This document shows positions 26,101-38,041 of a stretch of 64,000 nt of DNA, one piece after another. A program made the position numbers and the translations under genes. This DNA comes from Purshia tridentata (taxonomy: Eukaryota > Streptophyta > Magnoliopsida > Rosales > Rosaceae). Location of the stretch: positions 1 through 64,000 of the forward strand of contig QANT01000646.1 of NCBI GenBank assembly GCA_003254885.1. The letters run 5' to 3'. Numbering within the stretch: position 1 is the stretch's first letter; each line of letters starts with the position of its first letter. The notes beneath the pieces are model-generated. The model was not told the DNA's origin, made no database searches, and worked only from the letters and a program-made list of their open reading frames with translations.

Positions 26101-27943
26101 TCACAAGTACTTTATCTTAGATTCTTAACCAAAACAAACGATAAATCTCATTCATGTTCAAAATTATACCACAGCTTTAAGCTAGCTTATGTCAAACAAA
26201 AAAATAAAAAATAAAAAACTTTTAGCTAGCTGTTTTGGAGTTTTCTGCACTAAAAAGTGAGCCATCTGCACCCTTTTGTTTTGTCCTTTATTTTTTTTCA
26301 AAGGAACATATTATGATATATTAATGGGTTTATTATGTACTTGAGTGTGATCCATCCATATGCATTTATGAACTAAAACATTATCCTTTGTACGTACAGT
26401 CCTGCTTTATATATTCCCTGCAGCCATCTCCCATATGCTTTTATATATATGTATCTTTTGATATTTTGACCCGAATATTCTGGAGAATCTGGAGGGTACT
26501 ATACAAGTGACCATGTTGCATGTACTAATACGAATTTTATTTTATATATTATGGGAGGATATATCTAATGTTAATTAGTAATATATTGCACAAAAATATT
26601 CCAGATCGTGAAGCTTAATTGGTTATAACATAGAGTAGACTGTAGCATGTAATGTTTACATAAATGAGGAAATGAATGAACACAGAGTGTCGACATTTTA
26701 TGTTCATGCATGAATGAAAAAGAAAAGAGGGACTTTGCTTTCTTTGTTTTGAATATGGAGCTCAACAATAGAGACTGTAGAGGACCACGGGTCCACGCAT
26801 GCACTCACCAACCCACGTACCCCTCTCAACCAGCACAGCCTTTTCATTCACGCCCATATGTATCTACCTATGTACCATTTTTTCTCGAAAGATCAACGAC
26901 CTTCATCGATCATTATCATCTTCATATATATATAGTTCCTTTTTTCTGGTCAGATTCTTGATAATTATATATAGCTTTCTAATAGCCACAGGTTTTTGAC
27001 AATTACTTGACTTCATAAAGCATAATATGCGCACACCATCTTAGAATATTCAGCAGCTCCTATTACATAAATTCAACATATATTCTTATAAATAAATAAA
27101 ATAAAAAGGTATTGCACACAGTAATTGTTGGTGCATATATGTATGCTTTGAAAATGATGGGTCATCTCTTCCATTTTATTCACTTTCATGGATATACAAC
27201 GTTGGAAAGCACTATAACAATGGTTTCTATAGGAATTGGGGCCTAGCAATATATGCACATGCTTTGTCAAGCTCATAATTTAATTTGAATGCACTTCCTA
27301 GTTTGCTGGAACACTCGACTAAATAGATTCTTCGATCATGAGCCCTGCACATAAAGGTCGGTACAACACACATGCATGTCTCTCTATCAATTTCGTCCAC
27401 TTCCATGATTGAATCATTGTTACTTACAATTTTTTTAAAATAAATATTAAATATATGTGACCACTTTATAGATGGCATACACTTATTGACCACTCTCTCA
27501 AAATTTAAATTTGATAAAAAATGATATAAGAAAACATAGCTCCAACCATTCCTTAAAATCTTCATAAATTTGAGATTTTTCTAAAAAACTTCCAAATCAA
27601 GTTAAATGAATAAGACTCTCCAAATCTTCAATAGTCAAATCTTAAATGATATGGGAAAATTATAATTTTAGCATTAGAAAGTCTATACATAAATTTAACT
27701 TTTTATCCAAAATTATCTTTATATTTAAAGAAAATATATGAAAAGAGTCGAGGATGCTCTTACAATATCTTAACAGGGATCGAACATGAAAATTTACCCA
27801 AAAAAAATACTTGACGAGTTTAAGAATTTGTAAAGACATTAGAAATGAGTATTCTTTGGGAACTATAATTGTGAAAAAAATAAAAGAGGTGAGAAATTTA
27901 TAGGAAAAAGCAAAAAGAAAAAGCAACTTTTTTTAATGTCGTT
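23126..27943. other. Gene-poor, AT-rich region
   Basis: About 4.8 kb without a recognisable coding exon. The first few hundred bases are the ABCC promoter and leader. A diverged tandem repeat lies near 24651-24745 (core CTGTCTGATAATAACAATTA, period about 63). A possible Helitron end lies at 25104. An open frame at 25265-25588 on the - strand has no family features. TATATA runs and poly-A/T tracts are frequent. Confidence 0.5.
25104..25255 (+). mobile_element. Possible Helitron-like 5' terminus
   Basis: At 25104 the sequence reads TCTATACTATTATAAAG, preceded by A. This resembles the TC(T)-starting ends of many plant Helitrons. No clear 3' hairpin followed by CTAG-type terminus is seen within the next several hundred bases, so it may be a truncated non-autonomous copy; the end given here is arbitrary. 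There is no Rep/helicase coding. Confidence 0.3.
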
Positions 27944-28055
27944 CCTGACAGGCTGGGGTCGTGTACAGGCACGGGTTCTTGTGCTTCATGTTGTATTCAC
28001 TTTTTTTTTATTTCATTGGAATGTCGTATTCTTTTTTAAGTGCCAGCCTGTCAGG
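27944..28055. repeat. Inverted repeat upstream of MAD2
   Basis: A perfect 13-base arm CCTGACAGGCTGG (27944-27956) is repeated inverted as CCAGCCTGTCAGG (28043-28055), with 86 bases between. It could be a tiny non-autonomous DNA transposon relic or a hairpin-forming site. No clear target duplication is visible outside the arms. It lies about 310 bases before the MAD2 start. Confidence 0.6.
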
Positions 28056-28077
28056 TACCACATTTCTCATCAGTCTT

Positions 28078-28087
28078 GCCACGTGGC
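28078..28087. promoter_or_regulatory. G-box palindrome in the MAD2 promoter
   Basis: GCCACGTGGC is a perfect ten-base palindrome with the CACGTG core bound by plant bZIP and bHLH factors. It lies 281 bases upstream of the MAD2 ATG. A role is inferred from motif and position only. Confidence 0.5.
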
Positions 28088-28148
28088 AGCTTATCAAAAA
28101 GTGTCGGCCCTACCTTCGTACCATAAATGACGCAAATTTAAAATTTTA

Positions 28149-28215
28149 CCGTTGGCTCGGGAAGGAACCAAAAAATTAATAAAAAAACTAGCCGTTGCAG
28201 TTACTACTTTCCGTT
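28149..28215 (-). promoter_or_regulatory. Three MSA-like (AACGG) elements upstream of MAD2
   Basis: Read on the - strand, the AACGG core occurs at 28149-28153, 28192-28196 and 28211-28215. The contexts CCAACGGTAA, TGCAACGGCTA and TCTAACGGAA match the mitosis-specific activator consensus (YCYAACGGYYA) at 9-10 of 11 positions. MSA elements are bound by three-repeat MYB (MYB3R) factors that drive G2/M genes; the clustering 155-220 bases before a spindle-checkpoint gene fits. Confidence 0.55.
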
Positions 28216-28367
28216 AGATTTTTCTCAAGCCCTAAAACTATTTCTTCAGCCTCCTCATCGCACATCACTCAAATCCGTGCCTGTAACTTCGTTTGGAAAG
28301 TTCAAATTTTCTTTCTTGCCAAACAGAATTGTATAGAATTCTTATTGGGTTTGGACGTGCACAAGTA

Positions 28368-29727
28368 ATGGCTTCAAGAACAGCGACCAAAGACATCATC
28401 ACTCTCCGTGGTTCCGCGGCTATCGTTAGCGAGTTCTTCGGTATGTTATTCTCTATTGCAAGCTCTTCAGACCCTTGCCTTTGATTCGAATGTAATTCTT
28501 CTTTGTTGGGTTTTGTGTGGTTTTCATGAAATCCTTGGCTGATCTCTGTTTTTTGTATTTCCTTGCAATATCTCTTTCAGGTTATTCAGCAAACAGGTAA
28601 TTTTCATTATGTTATCAGTTGAGGGTTTGACCCCATTTTGGTGTCTGGATCTTGAAATTATTAATATTGGTTGTAAAATTGGGTTTTTAGTATTCTGTAC
28701 AATCGTGGAGTTTATCCTGAAGAGAGTTTTGTAAAGGTGAAGAAATATGGACTGCCCATGTTGCTTACTCAAGATGAAGGCCTCAAATCCTTTATTGCCA
28801 ACCTTACTGCTCAGCTTTCCGGTGAGTTCTAACTATTTATGGCCTTATCATTTTGGGTCTGTTTGGGTATAATTCTTAATTTATTACCTCCACACTGAAA
28901 GTTTGAAACTTCAATTCTTAATTTATCAATTTGGGTATGTTTGGCTTGATTGAGATGTGTTGTTCTTGGGAACTGACATTTTTGAGCTTCAATCTTTTAC
29001 AGAGTGGCTGGAAGCTGGCAAGTTACAGAGAGTTGTTCTGGTCATAATGAGCAAGGCCACTGGTGAGGTTCTTGAGAGGTGGAACTTCAGCATTGAGACC
29101 GACAGTGAGGTCGTTGAGAAGGGGTAATTGAACTCAATTTGGATTTTTTATATGTGTCCCTCATGTTGCAGGCATGTAAAATTGCTCTCTAAAACATTTT
29201 CATTGCTTTGTTTGGTTTGATTCAAGTGTGTCGAGGGAAAAGAGCGACAAGGAAATCATGAGGGAGATTCAAGCAATCATGAGGCAGATTGCTTCGAGCA
29301 TTACTTACTTGCCATGCCTTGATGAACCCTGTAAGAACCACCACAAACACACCCACCGAAATGAAAACTTAAAAGGGTTTATTTTCTTTTACCTTGGTGT
29401 TTATCATACTCGTCTGATGTATTGTTTGTTTTAGGTGTATTTGATGTTTTGGCATACACGGATAAAGATATTGCAGTCCCATTCACTTGGATTGAGAGTG
29501 ATCCCAAGCTGATTGCAAATCCACAAATGGTGAAACTGCATTCCTTTGACACCAAGGCAAGTTGGAGAAATTGCAGTGCCATTTCTGTTTTTTGATTCAT
29601 TGAGAAATTCTTTCAGCATAAAAGGGAAAGCTGTTGATTAATCTTATAATTTATATGTTGGTTTATGCAGATTCACAAGGTTGACACTCTAGTATCATAC
29701 AAGAACGATGAGTGGGATGAAGAGTAG
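28368..29727 (+). CDS. MAD2: Mitotic spindle checkpoint protein MAD2 (HORMA domain)
   Basis: Seven exons: 28368-28440, 28581-28596, 28691-28821, 29003-29123, 29227-29330, 29435-29556 and 29671-29727. They give 207 residues, the standard MAD2 length. The protein starts MASRTATKDIITLRGSA and is a single HORMA domain through to the end, including SANSILYNRGVYPEE, the W-x-x-x-ETD region (WNFSIETD) and the C-terminal safety belt (AYTDKDIAVPFTWIESD) and NDEWDEE end. MAD2 binds MAD1 at unattached kinetochores and converts to the closed form that inhibits CDC20 of the anaphase-promoting complex. Exon 2 is only 16 bases, and the sixth intron starts with GC (AAG then GCAAGT). Its promoter carries MSA-like motifs. 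The gene is tail to tail with the trihelix gene. Confidence 0.96.
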
Positions 29728-30476
29728 CGTGGATATTCAGCGATGTTTCCTTGAATTTGGTATTGTGAATTGTGAATCTTTTATTCACATTTTGTTAAAA
29801 TAGTTGGAAAGAAGATGACAATTGATGTACTTCTCTGTAAGATGTTTTCCGTACATCTCTCTCTTTTCAACATGGATATTGGATGTATAATCTGGTGTAT
29901 GTGGTCAGATTAATGTGATGTGAGTTTGTTTAATTGTGTTTCGCACTTGATGTATAATTTCTTTTGTGGAAAGAAAAGGATCATTGATTTTACATGGAAT
30001 TGACATAGACGGGTAGACCCATAAATCACTGAATTTTACAGCCTGCAGGCTCACTCTCAATTTGAATTTTACTATTAATTTCTTCTCTTATCTTCTAGAA
30101 TTAGCACAGCAGGTCCATGAATTATTTCGGTTGTATAAGAATCCGCTCATAAATAAGCAGTCACTCAAACAAGTATTGTTTGGTTCATGAATTCAGCCTA
30201 CACGGCTCAGCATCCCCTCCTTCACAATTTGTGTTCTATTCATACAGGAGTAACAGGACAACTCATTCTGTAGGTTGCCATTTTTCATCAAGCACAACAT
30301 AGATCACTTAATTCACATGAATAATCTACAGATGTTAGGAACCATACTGTTAAAAATATTCTAGAAATGTGCATTCAGTTTGGCAAGTCACAGTTTGTTT
30401 ATCTTGACTCTTGAGCTTAGCAACCTAACTCAATGAATGCTACAAATATGGGCTCGGCTAGATTTCTGCAATATGA

Positions 30477-30780
30477 GTATTAGCCAGCCCAATCAAATTT
30501 TGCACCAAGGGCCCTCGCCACCCAGAAGAAAAAAAATAAGACAAAGCAAAGTGATACGAAATATCTCATCACACTGGTCAAATCAGAATCACACAGAGAT
30601 GCCCAGAAATGGGATTAACAGAAGAGAAAATGTTTATTGTAGAATGCCTTCTCCTCAGTATGTACTGGTATGTGATCTGACTCATCATACTATACAGGCA
30701 CAATTTGACGCCCCCCCTAAGATTAGGACTTTACCAGCATAAAGTTCTCACTATTAAAGGGGTAAAGGTTTGATCCTGCA
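30477..30780 (-). pseudogene. Decayed partial copy of the trihelix gene's last exon and 3' flank
   Basis: Positions 30652-30775 align with 32086-32210, the 5' part of the trihelix gene's last exon and the adjoining intron (shared CTCCTCAGTATGTACTGGTA and AGGCACA segments), with several differences and small gaps. Positions 30507-30600 align with 31593-31690 and 30477-30515 with about 31393-31430, the downstream flank of the same gene. Order is kept but intervening pieces are missing, so this looks like a tandem partial duplication followed by deletions. It cannot encode the C-terminal trihelix-family domain. Confidence 0.75.
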
Positions 30781-31510
30781 GAAGTTTTGTAAAGTAGTGA
30801 AAGTCAAAAGTGAGAGACAAGGAGATAAAGTCTGAAACAGAACAAATTTTGACTCTCTATATATGCAAGCATAACTGTATCCAACGCCTTGAAGCATCAG
30901 TGAGTTACAATGGCCAATCCGCAGTACGTGAAATATTGCAGCGGCGATCAGTAACACTGCAATCACTGTTATTGCTGTGCTTGTAGTGTTACTTGTTGCG
31001 GGCCTTGCGGCTGCAATATGTCAAAGTACTGTTTAAACACTTTTAAAGTGCGTAGATGGTGCCGCTCATGAAATTAATGGTTATGGTGCTTTATTTGTAT
31101 GGTGCAAGTTTGAAACAAACATCTCACGTCTGTGTTTGGAACTTTCAGACAAATTGGAGACAGAAAGTCTGCAAACAAACAGACGTTAAAGACAAGGAGG
31201 ATGCAAGGGCGAGAGAGAGAGAGAGAGAGAGAGCAAAAGCTAGGAATATGTGAACAAAACTTGTGAAGGGGTGCTAGTAGCCTACTGCACCCAGTACATT
31301 TGAGAGTGTAAAGTGCATGTGGAGACTGGACGGAGTGGTTTGGTCATGTACGCCTTCCCTCAAAGGATGTCCTTAAATATCAGCGAGTGTAAGCCAGCCT
31401 AATTAACTTTTGCACCAGGGCCCCAGCAGCATAAACAAAATGATTTCAAATCTCTACTATTTTCTTCTTCTTTTAAATTTCCATTTCCAGAATAAATAGA
31501 ATGAGGGAAA

Positions 31511-31599
31511 GTTGGAAATTGTTTGGAAGCAATCGGCAGTCGCATGGTTTAGTGGAAATAACAGCTTCAGCCTTGTTAAAAGTAAGGACCCTCGCCACC
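31511..31599 (+). repeat. 89-bp dispersed repeat, copy 2
   Basis: This near-identical partner of 15537-15625 (about two differences) lies in the 3' flank of the trihelix gene, directly next to the segment that is duplicated at 30507. The distance between copies is 16 kb. Its origin is unknown. Confidence 0.8.
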
Positions 31600-31944
31600 C
31601 ACACCCAGAAGAAAAAATACAAGACAAAGCAAAGCGAGTAATAGAGGTAGAGAAACATAATATTTCATCACTTGGGTCAAATCACAGATACAAGAAAATG
31701 TAATTAACATTAAATTTGTCAAAAATGAGAGATAGAAGACGCCAAATTTCTTTGTAGCTCAAAAATACATATATACAAACATCAATGTCCAGGCCACTAT
31801 GTGCAAGAACAGAATCTGTGCCAAGTGATTTGTCCTTGTTCTACCATAATACAAAATGCAGCATATTGATTGAGCGATATGGATCCACAAGAAAATAAAA
31901 CAGCACTTTAATTATGAATGAACATGCATAGAGGCACATAGTTC

Positions 31945-34900
31945 TCAACTCACACCACGATATATTGCACCAGGTCGAAGATCATCCATATTTTCAATAA
32001 TTCTGTACCTTTCAAACTCCCTCAGACATGTCCAACCGCGGCGGGTCAAAAAATCACGATAATCATCTTCAGTGTAGAATATCTTCTCCTCAGTATGTAC
32101 TGGTATGTGGTCTGGCTCATCATACAGGCACACTTTGACAGCCACCCCTGAAATTTGGACTTGATCAGCATCAACTTCTCATTATGAAAGGGGTTGAATA
32201 TACATCTATCTAAGGCACCTTTAAAGGTCATAATTGTGTGGACTTCATCCCTAAATACTGCTGGAATCATTAGTCTATAGCAATTGCCACAGATCACGAT
32301 AACTTTAATGAAAATTTAGTTGAATTTATACTATTGTGATCTCTGTGAATAACAGGTGCTGCTTTTATACCTCTTTTTCATTTAGCTGATGCTTAAATGC
32401 TCAATATTTAAAATCATTATGGTCAGTACAAAATCTATACCTTCATCAAGATGAAGGGTGTAATTCCCCAGAGGCATATCCCTGTCAAGACTTCGGACTA
32501 TCTGATCTTCATCCTCCAACCAGAAGGCACGTTTTGTTCTCAACCTAAAAGCAGATTTAATTGCCTCCTTAATGGCATCTGCAGTGCCGTCAATACCAAT
32601 CCTTCTAGTATAAGCACCCCAATTGACTAATATGACTCTCCCACCATACGATTGACTCTCCCCACCTGCCAGAAAGGGGAAAAAAATTTGAAATAAATGA
32701 GACAATGTGCTTACAATTGGCTCGTACTTGAATAAGCTAAATGAAGACTGAAGTGCTACTCATCTATAGAAATCATTTGAAGCATAAGCACATATAACAA
32801 GACACCTTTTGAGCAACTTTCTCAACTGAACACAATCTAATTTATTTACCATTTCCGGGGGTTTCTCTCCAGTTCCAAGGTGGAACTCCATTTGCTGCAA
32901 CTGCATCAGCTGCAGTGATTGCAAGAGGATGACCATCATGATCCAAACGTCTCTCGAGATTGAGTGTTGGCCTGCCACTAGCTGCACACCAAGGTACTTA
33001 TGAAGGGAGGGAGAACATTACACTTCGAGAAATGAAACATGAAACAAAGAAGAAGAATAAAGAGGAGAAGTAATACGCAGCCAGAGTTTATATTCTCTTA
33101 TTTTGCACCTTCTTCCTTGCTCATGAAGAGCTCAGCATTGACCAATAAAAAAAGGTTGGAGGGGTGGGGGGAAAACTTAATTACTAGTTCATTAAACATG
33201 GATTTCATATATTATGCTAATAATATCCTATCATGGGCCTGCAGCTCAAAAATTTGAAATGCCTGCATCTGCATAACCTTAATGAATTATTTATTTCCCA
33301 AAATATAAGTAGTCATAATTAGTAACAGTGGTCATGAGGATAAGTCAAGCTAATAATTAGGTGATGAAATAGCATAAATATCAACTAGAATACTGAAACT
33401 CAAATTACATTAATATACCTTCAACAGGTACAAAAGAAATGTTTGCATCTTCAATACCTAGATGAACAGAAAACCAGTCAAATTAGAATTTCGAAAAAGC
33501 AAAAGGCTAAAGAACATGAAGTATACTACCCAAGTGAAGGAAAATAAAAGGAATGAGTTGGAATATCAAAGTATGTTCAAAAGAATCGTGTACAAGAATC
33601 CCCACACAACATTTGATGACTTAGGAAACATCATAACAGCAAAACTCAAATGCTAAATATCCTCATTGTCAACCGAATTTAAACACAACAAACTATTCCT
33701 TCAACTCCAAGACACAAGTAGTTATTTGATAAAATCTGTAGAACGCAATACAGAAAATGTAACATCTGAAGTTGATATCAAAGAACATAGTAACAGGAAA
33801 CTGTGTTTTAAGGCCTATAATGTGTCAGGAAAGACTACCAGAGTAAAATGTGAGGGGAAAAAATACAACTAAGTCACAGAAGAGTAATCACAAATGAGAA
33901 CAATTTGTATGTGGAAGACTTGTTTTTCACAAAGCAGCATTTTCAATACATTACTAAATACACTTAGAACAAGGTAGTCAGTAATTTGCATACTACAACT
34001 CTTCATGTACATTGAACACTCTCTTTTTTTTTTTTTTTGGTGAAGTACGTTGAACACTCTTTAATACCCAGCATAAGACATCTCGATGATCAACAATTTT
34101 AAGAAAATCAAAAGGAGGAATTCAATGTGCTAACACAATAAGCTAGTATCTTATCTATCTTTTATCTTATAAAGAAATTGCAAATGTGGTACATTCCAAG
34201 CCATAACTCTTGAAATTCCAGAAATTCTTGTTTCTTCTCTCATATTTCAATTCATTTAAGTTAAGCAAAAGATGAATTAAAAGTTTGGAACCTAGTTTAG
34301 GTGCAAGATTGCTGAGAAAAATTTACTATTGCGTGAATTTCCATTCTTTCATAAGTCTACAACTGAGAAGAAATTGATTTTTCACTAGCGTACTTTCATC
34401 TGCTACTTCCCCTCTACTGGTTCATTAGATGTTCAGTCTTGTAGTCAAAATTGGCAAATACATCCTGATGACTAGGTGAGCAGCATGACCCTATTCCCAG
34501 CAGTCCAGATCTCAAAGCAAGTGGTGTACAACATACTCAAAGTAAACTTAAAGCAGCAGTTCATAATCTACAATAGCATCAGATTACATACGAAGAATTT
34601 CATTTCTTATCTTTTACCTCTTGCCATTAATCCCATATGTCATGCAGATTTATCATATATGTATCTAAATGCCACTATTGCAGGAAGCATTCAAATTAGC
34701 AGTTTGATAGCGAAAAATTACCATGTATAACTATAACACGGTCTCGTGGTGTAACCAATTAACAGACGACGGATTTATACTTGTAGGTTATAGTATTAAT
34801 AACATTCACCCATATTATACCACCACGTGGCCATGCTACGGTTATACAGAATAATTACTCTTTGAAGCGCACGCACTTTTACTTTATTAAGGTAAATTGG

Positions 34901-35858
34901 AATATAAGTTTCCTCAGTCCCCAGAAATCAATCATTACAAACCTTTTCCACTTACACTGCCAATAAAAGCCATTTCCAGATTCAGTAACATTTATAAATT
35001 CAAAACATTAAAAGAAACCCTCTAAAATTAGCTTCTAATGCATTAATATCGTACAAATCTCTTTTTCAGAGAAACAGGAAGCAATACCAAATGGAGAAAC
35101 ATGAACATAAAAAGTAGGAAACCACCATACATTCTAACATAAGCCAAAACCGAACCCATATCCGAAAACAGAAATTTAAGAACTTTCTTCAGAATATTGG
35201 ATTTTTCAGCTCAAATTTTACAACCCTACTTCCCATTCTTACACACATATCTAGCCAGCATCCCAAAAATCTAGAAAAAACAAAAAGTAAAGGCAATACC
35301 TTTATCCGAGAATTGCATAAAAGAATCAACCTTTGGGGGTGTGGGACTTTTGTACTGCGCATTCTTGCTTCTTTCCTTCAAAATCTCCTCAATCTCTTTG
35401 TAATATGACATCTTAGCCGACCCACTTCCCCTATCGTGGTGCTTAGCCTTCTTAAACTCCTTAAGCAAGTTCCTCCACTTGTCGGTGCACATAGTTGGTG
35501 ATCGCTCGAATCCTTTTTCTTTCATCTTAGCCGAAATCTGCTCCCACAAGTGCTTGTTCGACTTGGAAGTGTTGAACAAACCGTCCATTTCACGGCGCAG
35601 AGCTATCAGACTCCGAGTCTCGTCCTGGACCCAAGTCTCGGCTCGCTTCTTCGGGGCCTTAACTTCGTGGTCCTCGCCGCTACTGTCTCCCAAAACCATC
35701 TGGTGGTGGTGGTGCTGCTGCTGTTGCTGTGATTGATGGTTGGTATGATGGGTTTGTTGAGAGGGGAGTTCGTCATTGGAGACCACCTCAATCATCATGT
35801 CTCGGCTGCCTTCATCTTTGTAAAAATCGATTGCGCGAGGCTTTTCGGACAAGTACAT
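31945..35858 (-). CDS. Trihelix transcription factor of the GT-1/GT-4 group
   Basis: Five exons on the - strand: 35858-35300, 33457-33419 (39 bases), 32981-32850, 32665-32441 and 32147-31945; they join to 385 residues. A His/Gln-rich stretch (about 35-53) is followed by a basic KAPKKR signal and a single trihelix DNA-binding domain (about 73-160; [50 protein letters not shown]). The C-terminal half carries the [20 protein letters not shown] and [18 protein letters not shown] blocks conserved in Arabidopsis GT-1 and GT-4, which bind GT elements of light-responsive promoters in the nucleus. Intron 1 is 1.84 kb. Intron 1 and exon 2 both start GTATTG. Which of GT-1 or GT-4 is the orthologue is unresolved; neighbours favour the GT-4 locus. 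Confidence 0.93.
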
Positions 35859-36416
35859 GGTGATGGGTCACTGGGTGTTGGAATTTAACAAGTGGGTTTT
35901 CGAAAAAAATAGGTGTTTGAATCTGCTGGGCGGGAGGGAGCGAGAGAGGAAGAGTACGAGTTTTGATTAGATGGGATTGAAGAAAGTGAGGGACTTCATA
36001 AGTAGCAGAACCAACCCCATTATAGGGGTTGTGCTTGATTGGGCGTGTGTTTTGTAGGATTTTTGTTTCACTTTTTGCAGACGTAAGTTCGGGTTTTAGC
36101 TCAGAGAGAGAGAGAGAGAGTGCGTGAAGTAAAAGCTTCGTGCGCGATTAGCGAAGAAAGAGGTATGAGTTCACTGGACCTGTCTCTCTCTTTGTCCCTC
36201 TGGTTGAATGAAGCTTAAGGTGAGCTACTTATAAAGTTATAATTCCGTAAACGGTGCGTTTTAGTAATGTGAGACGACGGCGTTTTGAACTGGAGGTAAT
36301 TATAAATGACGTTGCGTCTTAGAAGTGGAAATGCCATTGCCAACATAATCCATTTGCTACCCGCGCTCATTTTGCAGTAGTAAAACCCTAGCGATGGTTG
36401 CCGGATAATATTGACG
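35859..36416. promoter_or_regulatory. Shared 558-bp divergent promoter region
   Basis: The trihelix gene (-) and the nuclease gene (+) start on either side. A GA tract (36103-36120) sits in the likely trihelix leader. AAACCCTAG, a telo-box-like motif common in the promoters of housekeeping plant genes, lies at 36383-36391. A four-codon upstream frame (ATG at 36394, stop ending at 36408) precedes the nuclease ATG. Co-regulation of the two genes is possible but not shown. Confidence 0.5.
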
Positions 36417-38041
36417 ATGAAGCTCGCTCAAGCCTCTTCCTCTAAGTCCAGAGCTTCTCTTTGCTTTTTCAATGGAGGAGGAGTACCCTCTCGTACGCTT
36501 AAGTCACCCTCTTCTTCCTTCGCAACTTCCAAAATCGTTGCCTTTAATGCAAGACCTCTCTCAGGTATAAAATCAAACACCTTTAGTCTCATTTTTTACA
36601 CTTATTATCGAGCCATGGACTGGTAATCATGTGGGCTTTTGTCACTGAAATTCTATTGGGTAAACTTAAAGATTGGGGCAGAAAGTAGTGAGTTGGGTTA
36701 TTTTTTCCTCATTAATATTTACTTGTATTTAGATTGAGCTGAAATCTCTGCTTTTTCTCGCTTTTGAGTAGTTAGTAGGAAAAGGATTGAATATTTCTTT
36801 ATTTGGTAGAAGGATCAATACTGTACCGAAGGAGGAAGAATGTAATATGCTTCACTTTTGAGTTTTTGATTAAGGAGAAGATTAATGCCAGTGCCTGTTT
36901 ATATTTTGTTATATGTGGTACAGCCATTTTGCATTGTTTCTGATGAATTTTTTGGGTTGAATTTCTGATGCATTGCTTTCATATTAGAGGTAGACAAAAT
37001 GTCCATTTGAGGAAATCACTTCAACTAAACTTTCAAGCAGTGTGTGGTTTTTGCAGGACCCATCATCGAAACAAAATAGCTACTGGTGGCCTTTCCATAT
37101 CAGCAATGAGCAATGCCTACTGCACCAGATTTTGCAGCTTTCACCATAAAGCAGTAGACCTGCTATCTTCGAGAAAACTATGTGGGAACCAAATTTTGAG
37201 GCCCTTTTCCACATGGGCCTCACCAATGATGTCTCCGACTCTCCCTCTTGTCATTCGTCCCCCATCATCACTAGTTTTGGCCACCCAGCTTTCACCATCT
37301 GATGCTCCCCAACGTTCAGATGAGTGGTTTGCCTTGCGTAGGGACAAACTGACAACAAGTACTTTCAGCACTGCCTTGGGCTTTTGGAAGGGAAACCGTC
37401 GGCCTGAGCTCTGGCATGAGAAGGTATTTGAATCAGAGAAACAAATCGTGGAAGCTTCTAAACGTGCCATGGAATGGGGCATGCTCAATGAAGAAGTGGC
37501 CATAGGCATGTACAAAAGCATCACAGGTCGTGAAGTGAGTTCATATGGATTTGCAACCCACATAGAGGAGAGATTTGATTGGATTGGTGCCTCCCCTGAT
37601 GGTCTTCTTGATTGCTTTCAAGGTGGTGGTGGGATCCTGGAAGTGAAATGTCCATATAACAAGGGCAAGCCTGAGAAGGGTCTGCCCTGGTCAACTATGC
37701 CTTTTTATTACATGCCTCAGGTGCAGGGTCAGATGGAGATAATGGACAGAGAGTGGGTTGATCTGTATTGCTGGACACCAAATGGAAGCACAATATTCCG
37801 TGTGTGTAGAGACCGTCATTACTGGGACTTGATGCATGGGATTTTAAGGGAATTTTGGTGGGAAAATGTGGTTCCTGCTAAGGAGGCTCTGTTGCTGGGA
37901 AGGGAAGAAGAGGCCCAGCAGTATATTCCAACTTCTACACACAGACAAACAGGGCTTGCCATTGTTAAGAGCTTGAAGTTAGCCAGTGAGGCAAAGTTAT
38001 TGTGTAGGGAGATTGCGGGTCATGTTGAATTTTACCAGTGA
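36417..38041 (+). CDS. YqaJ/lambda-exonuclease-fold nuclease, probably organelle-targeted
   Basis: The main exon encodes a PD-(D/E)XK nuclease of the YqaJ/lambda exonuclease family, known in plants as restriction endonuclease type II-like proteins. Visible motifs are SDEWFALRRDKLTTSTF, the GASPDG aspartate (codons near 37586-37603) and the ILEVKCPY Glu-x-Lys (near 37634-37657). A 5' exon, 36417-36564, encodes 49 Ser/Ala/Lys-rich residues resembling a transit peptide and ends at a GT donor. It joins in frame to acceptors at 36990 (399 residues) or 37041 (382 residues). An acceptor at 37057 would not keep frame. An unspliced start at 37106 (MSNAYCTRF) is also possible. In phages this fold degrades one DNA strand from ends; the plant role is not known to me. 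The nuclease assignment is firm, the N-terminus is not. Confidence 0.85.
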
